Positions 9,917 through 21,810 of a stretch of 64,000 bases of DNA are shown one piece after another. Below the pieces are notes generated by a model. That model did no database searches. It had not been told where the DNA came from and was given only the letters and a program-made list of their open reading frames with translations. Both the position numbers and the translations under genes were made by a program. Position 1 is the first letter of the stretch. Each line of letters starts with the position of its first letter. Source of the DNA: Nemertoderma westbladi (Eukaryota > Xenacoelomorpha > Nemertodermatida > Nemertodermatidae); assembly GCA_032718475.1 (NCBI GenBank), contig JAUCBJ010006266.1:1-64000 (forward strand), written 5' to 3'.

Positions 9917-10877
9917 CTGTATAAATGTATAAACGTTTGAACGTTAAACGGTATAAACGTTCGGGAAAGGAGTGGGATTCAGTAGCACGTTATTCTAACC
10001 AAAATAATAAACTAAAGGAATTATTGCGTTAATTTTCCCCCTATGAATGGTTGACTTTTAAAATCCCCCTCCTCCCTTCTCTGGAGGCTACAGAATTAAC
10101 TATTTGAACTTCTTAATGTATGTAACATGATGGATAAACTTTAAAATGGTATCTATCTACAAATAAGCTGTGTGTAGCTTTATATAGTATTTAACCACCC
10201 TCACCCACCTAACTAGTTAGAAATATATTCAGTTGACCTCATATGTTATGTAATTAATTATAGATTAATTATTGCTGCTGTATCATTGTTTGAAGCAAAT
10301 TATTGTATTACTACGATTATTATTGAAGCGTATATTAATAAATATTACATTAAGTGTATATTATATTACATTAGTGGCGAACTTCCCGTATATTAATTAC
10401 GTTCTGTTTGTGCTGTGGGCAAATGGAAGTGCGGTGGAGGGATTTTTGAATCAGATACCGGTACCAGTCAGTGCATATATTCATTTGGTGCTGCTTTTCC
10501 TGTTACAGAGATTTTGTACTAAGTCTGAAGCAGGCCGGTAGGCCGAAAGCGTTTACATTTATTATTATATAACATTAGCCAATTAGACCCTCTTATTATA
10601 TCCCCACTAATATGACTTATTCTAAAACACCGTTGGCTAGGGCATACCGCTTTATCTCATCGCTAAATTAGTAATAGGCCCTGTCTATATTCCATGGACT
10701 ACACTGCAATAAGTTACAAATAGTATAAATTTACCTTTAGGTTTTATTTTCCGACATTTATTGAACTATTTTTATAGTGTTGTATGACATATCATGAATA
10801 TCATATGTAATAATATTTTTTTAATAATTTGTGGTCAATAAATACATACATACATACATACATATAAAGTAACTTAC
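9917..10877 (-). other. TBC1D13 intron 4
   Basis: This is a 961-nt intron from donor GTAAGT to TTTATACAG. It contains the dispersed monomer at 9962-10012. At about 10740-10866 it contains a sequence ending AATAAATACATACATACATA, which looks like the 3' tail of a small retroelement in plus orientation. No internal gene is seen. Confidence 0.7.
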
Positions 10878-11014
10878 TGAATGGGCGCGGGTGTTGGTTG
10901 CTGGAAGAATGAGATATCGGGACAGAGACGCCTGCAATCTTTGTCGATCTGTAGGAGAACTTCGTTGTCTCTAAAGTACGCGTTCCATTCGCTGTCCGGG
11001 TTAGGATTCAGGGG
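10878..11014 (-). CDS. TBC1D13: TBC1D13-like Rab-GAP, exon 4 (arginine finger)
   Basis: The exon contributes 45 codons plus two bases between acceptor TTTGTCTTTCAG and donor CA|GTAAGT. The peptide begins PLNPNPDSEWNAYFRDNEVL and continues LQIDKDCRRLCPDISFFQQ. It aligns residue for residue with TBC1D13 (PLNPNPDSRWNTYFKDNEVL). IDKDCRR fits the IxxDxxR motif that carries the catalytic arginine of TBC RabGAPs. The first residue, Pro, directly follows the EDH that ends exon 3, as in the vertebrate protein. Confidence 0.95.
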
Positions 11015-11046
11015 CTGAAAGACAAACAGTTCAATGGTTCGATTTA

Positions 11047-11652
11047 ACTTAACTTTTATGTAAACCTACATGATCTTCCAATGTTACATCTGTTCTATTA
11101 TTTGTGTAGAACCTTAACCTTGTATGTAAACCTACATGGTCTTCCAATGTTACATCTGTTCTATTATTTGTGTAGAACCTTGTATGTAAACCTACATGGT
11201 CTCCCAATGTTACATATGTTCTATTATTTGTGTAGAACCTTAACCTTGTATGTAAACCTACATGGTCTTCCAATGTTACATCTGTTCTATTATTTGTGTA
11301 GAACCTTAACCTTGTATGTAAACCTACATGGTCTTCCAATGTTACATCTGTTCTATTATTTGTGTAGAACCTTGTATGTAAACCTACATGGTCTCCCAAT
11401 GTTACATATGTTCTATTATTTGTGTAGAACCTTAACCTTGTATGTAAACCTACATGGTCTCCCAATGTTACATCTGTTCTATTATTTGTGTAGAACCTTG
11501 TATGTAAACCTACGTGGTCTTCCAATGTTACATCTGTTCTATTATTTGTGTAGAACCTTAACCTTGTATGTAAACCTACATGGTCTCCCAATGTTACATC
11601 TGTTCTAATATTTGTGTAGAACCTTAACCTTGTATGTAAACCTACATGGTCA
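11047..11652 (-). repeat. Exon-3-derived 60/66-bp satellite, block next to exon 4
   Basis: About nine or ten units. The unit closest to exon 4 ends GAAGATCAT|GTAGGTTTACAT, and the remaining 55 nt to the exon-4 acceptor are unique. This block is separated from the main array by about 1.9 kb of other sequence. Confidence 0.95.
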
Positions 11653-12259
11653 GAACTGTCAGAGATGAATGGTCAGAGATGAATCAGAACCTTGGCCTAT
11701 TATGGGGACGGGATGGTACTTCGGCATTGAATGGCAGGGAATTCAATATAATTTTTTTCTAAAATCTATAACTTTGGCCAACAGTTGGTTTTTAGCATTT
11801 AGACTCATACCTAAGAACCTACGTTAAACAAACACCTATGGTTTCGCGTCATTAGGTCCTTTGGTGCAATATCCTGGTGTTTTTAAGGGAAAGGAGCATG
11901 TTACAGTGACATGTTATTCGAACCAAAACATTGAAAACAATAAACGAGGCCACTAGTATATGTTACAGTTTAATTATTGCTGGGAATAACTAGATTTATG
12001 GTAAGAAATGGATTTGCTGTAAATAGAAACAAAACTACTATATTATGTAACACCTACGACGCAGGACTGAACTAACGACCACTCGCAGGACCTGTACGTA
12101 GTGTAATTACGTTTTATATTATTTTAGGTTAGCGTAGTGTAATATTGTATTTGTAACCAAGTAACATAAAGGACCCCCTTGGAAAGCTGTAAATCTTTAG
12201 GGGTAATCCTATATGTTACGTTGGACAATACCAAACATAGAATTTTCATATTATTTAAT

Positions 12260-12560
12260 AATTAATTCAAAGTAAAAATAATATACATCAATGATAAATT
12301 ATATAAAATCAATGTAAAATAATTTAAAATCAATGTAAAATAATTTAATTTCAATGTAAAATATTTTAAATTCAATGTAAAATAATTTAAATTCAATGTA
12401 AAATAATTTAAATTCAATGTAAAATAATTTAAATTCAATGTAAAATAATTTAAATTCAATATAAAATAATTTAAATTCTATTTAAAATAATTTAAATTCA
12501 ATGTAAAATAATTTAAATTCAATGTAAAATAATTTAAATTCAATGTAAAATAATGTAAAA
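12260..12560. repeat. 21-bp AT-rich minisatellite
   Basis: About 14 tandem copies of a unit like TTCAATGTAAAATAATTTAAA. The unit is a multiple of three and stays open on the minus strand as a seven-residue repeat, but the composition shows that it is not coding. Confidence 0.85.
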
Positions 12561-12612
12561 TCAATCTAAAAAACGTCATTATATAAGCAAATTGGAAGAA
12601 CCACTATTTAAG

Positions 12613-12950
12613 GCCCGTGCTCCACTGGTAAGTCTTTATGTAGTCTTAGTCAGAATAAATTATGGAACACATTGGTTTCAATGGGAGCGTCTCCACTGGT
12701 AATCGTAAGTTACGACCTATTAGTCGAAAGTGATTATGTCCCATGTTCCATCTTTTGACACATGACTCATGTGTTATATCCGGCAAGAGGCCTGTGATTG
12801 GTTACTTTGGTTATGCAGTAAATGTGAGACGCATCTTATACATCAAATGACTTGTGTTACCAATGGAGCAAGGAGGCATTCATTTTGACATTCTGACTAA
12901 GACAAAATCTGAAAACGACTTACGCCTTACCAGTGGAGCACCGGGGGCCT
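12613..12950. mobile_element. MITE with Harbinger-like ends and TAA target duplication
   Basis: The terminal inverted repeats are GGCCCGTGCTCCACTGGTAAG at the left and CTTACCAGTGGAGCACCGGGGGCC at the right, separated by about 290 bp without an ORF. TAA flanks both ends, which fits the 3-bp TWA target preference of PIF/Harbinger transposons. An internal CTCCACTGGTAATCG word near 12690 repeats part of the terminus. Confidence 0.7.
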
Positions 12951-13096
12951 AATGATGCATTTCATAAAATATCTTCAGATGGACAAAGGGTTTATTAGTT
13001 AATGTAAATTAAGAGGGTTATTGTGAATTGTATATGAATACTACAGTAGGTGATACACAGGGTGGCTGTGAATTTTTCCTCGATACATAGGTTAGT

Positions 13097-13300
13097 TAGG
13101 TTCCACTTCGGTGTAGTGGTTGCATTGATTTCCAATCTATCTGGAGGTCGTGGGTTCGATCCCTGCATGTGGGCCAAGGCAGTTTTCGATTCGGCACGAA
13201 TGGTTTGAAAGGGCTATCCAGGGTGCATCAGCATAACCAGGAGCATTAGCTCTAACGGTCGAAGAAAACTTTGTTTATATACTTTTTTACAAGTGTTGAA
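13097..13300 (+). mobile_element. SINE with tRNA-like head
   Basis: A polymerase III A-box-like word (CGGTGTAGTGG) and a B box (GGTTCGATCCC) lie about 40 bp apart at 13113-13165. The T-arm can pair with wobbles. The acceptor and anticodon stems are poor, so this is a tRNA-derived SINE head and not a working tRNA. The 3' part, to about 13300, is family-specific sequence whose end is not clearly delimited. Confidence 0.5.
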
Positions 13301-13389
13301 AAGTATCTTAAACTAATTGGTAATAATGTTGAAAAAATATACAAATGTTAATAATAATTTAACAAACTAATTGCAATTATCATATCAGT

Positions 13390-13516
13390 TAGGAACCTGT
13401 TAATTCCAGTAAAATTCCGGCCGGAATTGACCCCATTCCGGCAATTCCGGCCGTAACCGGAATCGGGCAAAAACCGCCGGAATTCCGGCCGGAACGGAAT
13501 TCCGGGACATCCCTAG
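13390..13516. mobile_element. hAT-like terminal remnant with CCGG palindromes
   Basis: The segment is rich in AATTCCGGCCGGAATT palindromes and ends GGAATTCCGGGACATCCCTA. Its reverse complement begins TAGGGATGTCCC, resembling hAT terminal repeats. No matching left terminus was found upstream. It abuts the main satellite array directly. Confidence 0.4.
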
Positions 13517-13730
13517 AACTTTGTATGTAAACCTACATGGTCTTCCAATGTTACATATTTTCTATTATTTGTGTAAAACTTTGTATGTAAACCTACAAGG
13601 TCTCCCAATGTTACATCAGTTCTATTATTTGTGTAGAACCTTGTATGTAAACCTACGTGGTCTCCCAATGTTACATCTGTTCTATTATTTGTGTAGAACC
13701 TTGTATGTAAACCTACGTGGTCTCCCAATG

Positions 13731-15319
13731 TTACATATTTTCTATTATTTGTGTAGAAATTAACCTTGTATGTAAACCTACATGGTCTTCCAATGTTACA
13801 TCTGTTCTATTATTTGTGTAGAACTTTGTATGTAAACCTACATGGTCTCCCAATGTTACATCTGTTCTATTATTTGTGTAGAACCTTAACCTTGTGTGTA
13901 AACCTACATGGTCTCCCAATGTTACATCTGTTCTATTATTTGTGTAGAACCTTGTATGTAAACCTACATGGTCTTCCAATGTTACATATTTTCTATTATT
14001 TGTGTAGAACCTTGTATGTAAACCTACATGGTCTTCCAATGTTACATATTTTCTATTATTTGTGTAGTACCTTAACCTTGTATGTAAACCTACATGGTCT
14101 CCCAATGTTACATCTGTTCTATTATTTGTGTAGAACCTTAACCTTGTGTGTAAACCTACATGGTCTTCCAATGTTACATATGTTCTATTATTTGTGTAGA
14201 ACCTTAACCTTGTATGTAAGCCTACATGGTCTCCCAATGTTACATCTGTTCTATTATTTGTGTAGAACCTTGTATGTAAACCTACAAGGTCTCCCAATGT
14301 TACATCAGTTCTATTATTTGTGTAGAACCTTGTATGTAAACCTACATGGTCTCCCAATGTTACATCTGTTCTATTATTTGTGTAGAACCTTAACCTTGTG
14401 TGTAAACCTACATGGTCTTCCAATGTTACATATGTTCTATTATTTGTGTAGAACCTTAACCTTGTATGTAAGCCTACATGGTCTCCCAATGTTACATCAG
14501 TTCTATTATTTGTGTAGAACCTTGTATGTAAACCTACATGGTCTCCCAATGTTACATCTGTTCTATTATTTGTGTAGAACTTTGTATGTACACCTACATG
14601 GTCTTCCAATGTTACATATTTTCTATTATTTGTGTAGAACCTTGTATGTAAACCTACATGGTCTTCCAATGTTACATATTTTCTATTATTTGTGTAGAAC
14701 CTTAACCTTGTATGTAAACCTACATGGTCTCCCAATGTTACATCTGTTCTATTATTTGTGTAGAACCTTAACCTTGTGTGTAAACCTACATGGTCTTCCA
14801 ATGTTACATATGTTCTATTATTTGTGTAGAACTTTGTATGTAAACCTACATGGTCTTCCAATGTTACATATTTTCTATTATTTGTGTAGAACTTTGTATG
14901 TAAACCTACATGGTCTTCCAATGTTACATATTTTCTATTATTTGTGTAGAACTTTGTATGTAAACCTACAAGGTATCCCAATGTTACATCTGTTCTATTA
15001 TTTGTGTAGAACCTTAACCTTGTATGTAAACCTACATGGTCTCCCAATGTTACATCTGTTCTATTATTTGTGTAGAACATTAACCTTGTATGTAAACCTA
15101 CATGGTCTCCCAATGTTACATCTGTTCTATTATTTGTGTAGAACCTTGTATGTAAACCTACATGGTCTCCCAATGTTACATATTTTATATTATTTGTGTA
15201 GAACTTTGTATGTAAACCTACATGGTCTTCCAATGTTATATATTTTCTATTATTTGTGTAGAACTTTGTATGTAAACCTATGGTCTTCCAATGTTATATA
15301 TTTTCTATTATTTGTGTAG
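13731..15319. repeat. Higher-order duplication A, first copy
   Basis: The variant pattern of this segment, including a unit shortened at its right end (a TATGGTCTTCCAATGTTATA junction near 15290), recurs 2836 bp further on, ending at 18155. The order of 60- and 66-bp units is the same over most of the length, with one extra three-unit duplication in the second copy. Confidence 0.8.
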
Positions 15320-16566
15320 AACTTTGTATGTAAACCTACATGGTCTTCCAATGTTACATATTTTCTATTATTTGTGTAGAACTTTGTATGTAAACCTACA
15401 AGGTCTCCCAATGTTACATCTGTTTTATTATTTGTGTAGAACCTTAACCTTGTATGTAAACCTACATAGTCTCCCAATGTTACATCTGTTCTATTATTTG
15501 TGTAGAACAATAACCTTGTATGTAAACCTACATGGTCTCCCAATGTTACATCTGTTCTATTATTTGTGTAGAACAATAACCTTGTATGTAAACCTACATG
15601 GTCTCCCAATGTTACATCTGTTCTATTATTTGTGTAGAACCTTGTATGTAAACCTACATGGTCTCCCAATGTTACATCTGTTCTATTATTTGTGTAGAAC
15701 CTTGTATGTAAACCTACATGGTCTCCCAATGTTACATCTGTTCTATTATTTGTGTAGAACCTTGTATGTAAACCTACATGATCTCCCAATGTTACATATG
15801 TTCTATTATTTGTGTAGAACCTTGTATGTAAACCTACATGGTCTCCCAATGTTACATCTGTTCTATTATTTGTGTAGAACCTTAACCTTGTATGTAAACC
15901 TACATGGTCTCCCAATGTTACATCTGTTCTATTATTTGTGTAGAACCTTAACCTTGTATGTAAACCTACATGGTCTCCCAATGTTACATCTGTTCTATTA
16001 TTTGTGTAGAACCTTAACCTTGTATGTAAACCTACATGGTCTCCCAATGTTACATCTGTTCTATTATTTGTGTAGAACCTTAACCTTGTATGTAAACCTA
16101 CATGGTATCCCAATGTTACATCTGTTCTATTATTTGTGTAGAACCTTAACCTTGTATGTAAACCTACATGGTCTCCCAATGTTACATATGTTCTATTATT
16201 TGTGTAGAACCTTAACCTTGTGTGTAAACCTACATGGTCTCCCAATGTTACATCTGTTCTATTATTTGTGTAGAACCTTAACCTTGTATGTAAACCTACA
16301 TGGTCTTCCAATGATACATCTGTTCTATTATTTGTGTAGAACCTTGTATGTAAACCTACATGGTCTCCCAATGTTACATCTGTTCTATTATTTGTGTAGA
16401 ACCTTAACCTTGTATGTAAACCTACATGGTCTCCCAATGTTACATCTGTTCTATTATTTGTGTAGAACCTTAACCTTGTGTGTAAACCTACATGGTCTCC
16501 CAATGTTACATCTGTTCTATTATTTGTGTAGAACCTTAACCTTGTATGTAAACCTACATGGTCTCC

Positions 16567-18155
16567 CGATGTTACATCTGTTCTATTATTTGTGTAGAAC
16601 CTTAACCTTGTGTGTAAACCTACATGGTCTCCCAATGTTACATCTGTTCTATTATTTGTGTAGAACCTTAACCTTGTATGTAAACCTACATGGTCTTCCA
16701 ATGATACATCTGTTCTATTATTTGTGTAGAACCTTGTATGTAAACCTACATGGTCTCCCAATGTTACATCTGTTCTATTATTTGTGTAGAACCTTAACCT
16801 TGTATGTAAACCTACATGGTCTCCCAATGTTACATCTGTTCTATTATTTGTGCAGAACCTTAACCTTGTATGTAAACCTACATGGTCTCCCAATGTTACA
16901 TCTGTTCTATTATTTGTGTAGAACCTTGTATGTAAACCTACAAGGTCTCCCAATGTTACATCAGTTCTATTATTTGTGTAGAACCTTGTATGTAAACCTA
17001 CATGGTCTCCCAATGTTACATCTGTTCTATTATTTGTGTAGAACCTTAACCTTGTGTGTAAACCTACATGGTCTTCCAATGTTACATATGTTCTATTATT
17101 TGTGTAGAACCTTAACCTTGTATGTAAGCCTACATGGTCTCCCAATGTTACATCAGTTCTATTATTTGTGTAGAACCTTGTATGTAAACCTACATGGTCT
17201 CCCAATGTTACATCTGTTCTATTATTTGTGTAGAACTTTGTATGTACACCTACATGGTCTTCCAATGTTACATATTTTCTATTATTTGTGTAGAACCTTG
17301 TATGTAAGCCTACATGGTCTCCCAATGTTACATCAGTTCTATTATTTGTGTAGAACCTTGTATGTAAACCTACATGGTCTCCCAATGTTACATCTGTTCT
17401 ATTATTTGTGTAGAACTTTGTATGTACACCTACATGGTCTTCCAATGTTACATATTTTCTATTATTTGTGTAGAACCTTGTATGTAAACCTACATGGTCT
17501 TCCAATGTTACATATTTTCTATTATTTGTGTAGAACCTTAACCTTGTATGTAAACCTACATGGTCTCCCAATGTTACATCTGTTCTATTATTTGTGTAGA
17601 ACCTTAACCTTGTGTGTAAACCTACATGGTCTTCCAATGTTACATATGTTCTATTATTTGTGTAGAACTTTGTATGTAAACCTACATGGTCTTCCAATGT
17701 TACATATTTTCTATTATTTGTGTAGAACTTTGTATGTAAACCTACATGGTCTTCCAATGTTACATATTTTCTATTATTTGTGTAGAACTTTGTATGTAAA
17801 CCTACAAGGTATCCCAATGTTACATCTGTTCTATTATTTGTGTAGAACCTTAACCTTGTATGTAAACCTACATGGTCTCCCAATGTTACATCTGTTCTAT
17901 TATTTGTGTAGAACATTAACCTTGTATGTAAACCTACATGGTCTCCCAATGTTACATCTGTTCTATTATTTGTGTAGAACCTTGTATGTAAACCTACATG
18001 GTCTCCCAATGTTACATATTTTATATTATTTGTGTAGAACTTTGTATGTAAACCTACATGGTCTTCCAATGTTATATATTTTCTATTATTTGTGTAGAAC
18101 TTTGTATGTAAACCTATGGTCTTCCAATGTTATATATTTTCTATTATTTGTGTAG
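16567..18155. repeat. Higher-order duplication A, second copy
   Basis: This is the second copy of the pattern at 13731-15319, offset by 2836 bp at its right end. The series of variants just after each copy (15291 onward and 18127 onward) is also near-identical, so the duplicated unit is about 2.8 kb in tandem. Confidence 0.75.
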
Positions 18156-21100
18156 AACTTTGTATGTAAACCTACATGGTCTTCCAATGTTACATATTTT
18201 CTATTATTTGTGTAGAACTTTGTATGTAAACCTACAAGGTCTCCCAATGTTACATCTGTTTTATTATTTGTGTAGAACCTTAACCTTGTATGTAAACCTA
18301 CATAGTCTCCCAATGTTACATCTGTTCTATTATTTGTGTAGAACAATAACCTTGTATGTAAACCTACATGGTCTCCCAATGTTACATCTGTTCTATTATT
18401 TGTGTAGAACAATAACCTTGTATGTAAACCTACATGGTCTCCCAATGTTACATCTGTTCTATTATTTGTGTAGAACCTTGTATGTAAACCTACATGGTCT
18501 CCCAATGTTACATCTGTTCTATTATTTGTGTAGAACCTTGTATGTAAACCTACATGGTCTCCCAATGTTACATCTGTTCTATTATTTGTGTAGAACCTTG
18601 TATGTAAACCTACATGGTCTCCCAATGTTACATCTGTTCTATTATTTGTGTAGAACCTTGTATGTAAACCTACATGATCTCCCAATGTTACATATGTTCT
18701 ATTATTTGTGTAGAACCTTGTATGTAAACCTACATGGTCTCCCAATGTTACATCTGTTCTATTATTTGTGTAGAACCTTAACCTTGTATGTAAACCTACA
18801 TGGTCTCCCAATGTTACATCTGTTCTATTATTTGTGTAGAACCTTAACCTTGTATGTAAACCTACATGGTCTCCCAATGTTACATCTGTTCTATTATTTG
18901 TGTAGAACCTTAACCTTGTATGTAAACCTACATGGTCTCCCAATGTTACATCTGTTCTATTATTTGTGTAGAACCTTAACCTTGTATGTAAACCTACATG
19001 GTATCCCAATGTTACATCTGTTCTATTATTTGTGTAGAACCTTAACCTTGTATGTAAACCTACATGGTCTCCCAATGTTACATATGTTCTATTATTTGTG
19101 TAGAACCTTAACCTTGTGTGTAAACCTACATGGTCTCCCAATGTTACATCTGTTCTATTATTTGTGTAGAACCTTAACCTTGTATGTAAACCTACATGGT
19201 CTTCCAATGATACATCTGTTCTATTATTTGTGTAGAACCTTGTATGTAAACCTACATGGTCTCCCAATGTTACATCTGTTCTATTATTTGTGTAGAACCT
19301 TAACCTTGTATGTAAACCTACATGGTCTCCCAATGTTACATCTGTTCTATTATTTGTGTAGAACCTTAACCTTGTGTGTAAACCTACATGGTCTCCCAAT
19401 GTTACATCTGTTCTATTATTTGTGTAGAACCTTAACCTTGTATGTAAACCTACATGGTCTCCCGATGTTACATCTGTTCTATTATTTGTGTAGAACCTTA
19501 ACCTTGTGTGTAAACCTACATGGTCTCCCAATGTTACATCTGTTCTATTATTTGTGTAGAACCTTAACCTTGTATGTAAACCTACATGGTCTTCCAATGA
19601 TACATCTGTTCTATTATTTGTGTAGAACCTTGTATGTAAACCTACATGGTCTCCCAATGTTACATCTGTTCTATTATTTGTGTAGAACCTTAACCTTGTA
19701 TGTAAACCTACATGGTCTCCCAATGTTACATCTGTTCTATTATTTGTGCAGAACCTTAACCTTGTATGTAAACCTACATGGTCTCCCAATGTTACATCTG
19801 TTCTATTATTTGTGTAGAACCTTAACCTTGTATGTAAACCTACATGGTATCCCAATGTTACATCTGTTCTATTATTTGTGTAGAACCTTAACCTTGTATG
19901 TAAACCTACATGGTCTCCCAATGTTACATCTGTTCTATTATTTGTGCAGAACCTTGTATGTAAACCTACATGGTCTTCCAATCTTACATTTGTTCTATTA
20001 TTTGTGTAGAACCTTGTATGTAAACCTACATGGTCTTCCAATGTTACATCTGTTCTATTATTTGTGTAGAACTTTGTATGTAAACCCACATGGTGTTCCA
20101 ATGTTACATCTGTTCTATTATTTGTGTAGAACCTTGTATGTGAACCTACATGGTCTTCCAATGTTACATATTTTCTATTATTTGTGTAGAACCTTAACCT
20201 TGTATGTAAACCTACGTGGTCTTCCAATGTTACATCTGTTCTATTATTTGTGTAGAACCTTAACCTTGTATGTAAACCTACATGGTCTCCCAATGTTACA
20301 TATGTTCTATTATTTGTGTAGAACCTTAACCTTGTATGTAAACCTACATGGTCTCCCAATGTTACATCTGTTCTATTATTTGTGCAGAACCTTAACCTTG
20401 TATGTAAACCTACATGGTCTTCCAATCTTACATTTGTTCTATTATTTGTGTAGAACCTTGTATGTAAACCTACATGGTCTTCCAATGTTACATCTGTTCT
20501 ATTATTTGTGTAGAACTTTGTATGTAAACCTACATGGTCTTCCAATGTTACATCTGTTCTATTATTTGTGTAGAACCTTAACCTTGTATGTAAACCTACA
20601 TGGTCTTCCAATCTTACATTTGTTCTATTATTTGTGTAGAACCTTAACCTTGTGTGTAAACCTACATGGTCTTCCAATGTTACATATGTTCTATTATTTG
20701 TGTAGAACCTTGTATGTAAACCTACATGGTCTCCCAATGTTACATATTTTCTATTATTTGTGTAGAACCTTAACCTTGTATGTAAACCTACATGGTCTCC
20801 CAATGTTACATATGTTCTATTATTTGTGTAGAACCTTAACCTTGTGTGTAAACCTACATGGTCTCCCAATGTTACATCATATGTTCTATTATTTGTGTAG
20901 AACTTTGTATGTAAACCTACATGGTCTTCCAATGTTACATCTGTTCTATTATTTGTGTAGAACCTTAACCTTGTATGTAAACCTACATGGTCTTCCAATG
21001 TTACATCTGTTCTATTATTTGTGTAGAACCTTAACCTTGTATGTAAACCTACATGGTCTTCCAATGTTACATCTGTTCTATTATTTGTGTAGAACCTTGT

Positions 21101-21810
21101 ATGTAAACCTACATGGTCTCCCAATGTTACATATGTTCTATTATTTGTGTAGAACCTTAACCTTGTATGTAAACCTACATGGTCTCCCAATGTTACATCT
21201 GTTCTATTATTTGTGTAGAACCTTAACCTTGTATGTAAACCTACATGGTCTCCCAATGTTACATCTGTTCTATTATTTGTGTAGAACCTTAACCTTGTGT
21301 GTAAACCTACATGGTCTCCCAATGTTACATATGTTATATTATTTGTGTAGAACCTTAACCTTGTATGTAAACCTACATGGTCTCCCAATGTTACATCTGT
21401 TCTATTATTTGTGTAGAACCTTGTATGTAAACCTACATGGTCTCCCGATGTTACATCTGTTCTATTATTTGTGTAGAACCTTAACCTTGTGTGTAAACCT
21501 ACATGGTCTCCCAATGTTACATCTGTTCTATTATTTGTGTAGAACCTTAACCTTGTATGTAAACCTACATGGTCTTCCAATGATACATCTGTTCTATTAT
21601 TTGTGTAGAACCTTGTATGTAAACCTACATGGTCTCCCAATGTTACATCTGTTCTATTATTTGTGTAGAACCTTAACCTTGTATGTAAACCTACATGGTC
21701 TCCCAATGTTACATCTGTTCTATTATTTGTGCAGAACCTTAACCTTGTATGTAAACCTACATGGTCTCCCAATGTTACATCTGTTCTATTATTAGTGTAG
21801 AACCTTAACC

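Larger units (their letters stand above)
11653..13512. other. Gene-free part of intron 3 between satellite blocks
   Basis: The stretch contains a dispersed monomer (11885-11946), a 21-bp AT-rich minisatellite (12260-12560), a MITE (12613-12950), a tRNA-like SINE (about 13097-13300) and a hAT-like terminal remnant (about 13390-13516). I see no coding sequence. Confidence 0.7.

Noticed and set aside
13105-13175. A tRNA gene
   Set aside because: The A and B boxes are present, but acceptor and anticodon stems do not pair properly and SINE-like sequence continues 3'.
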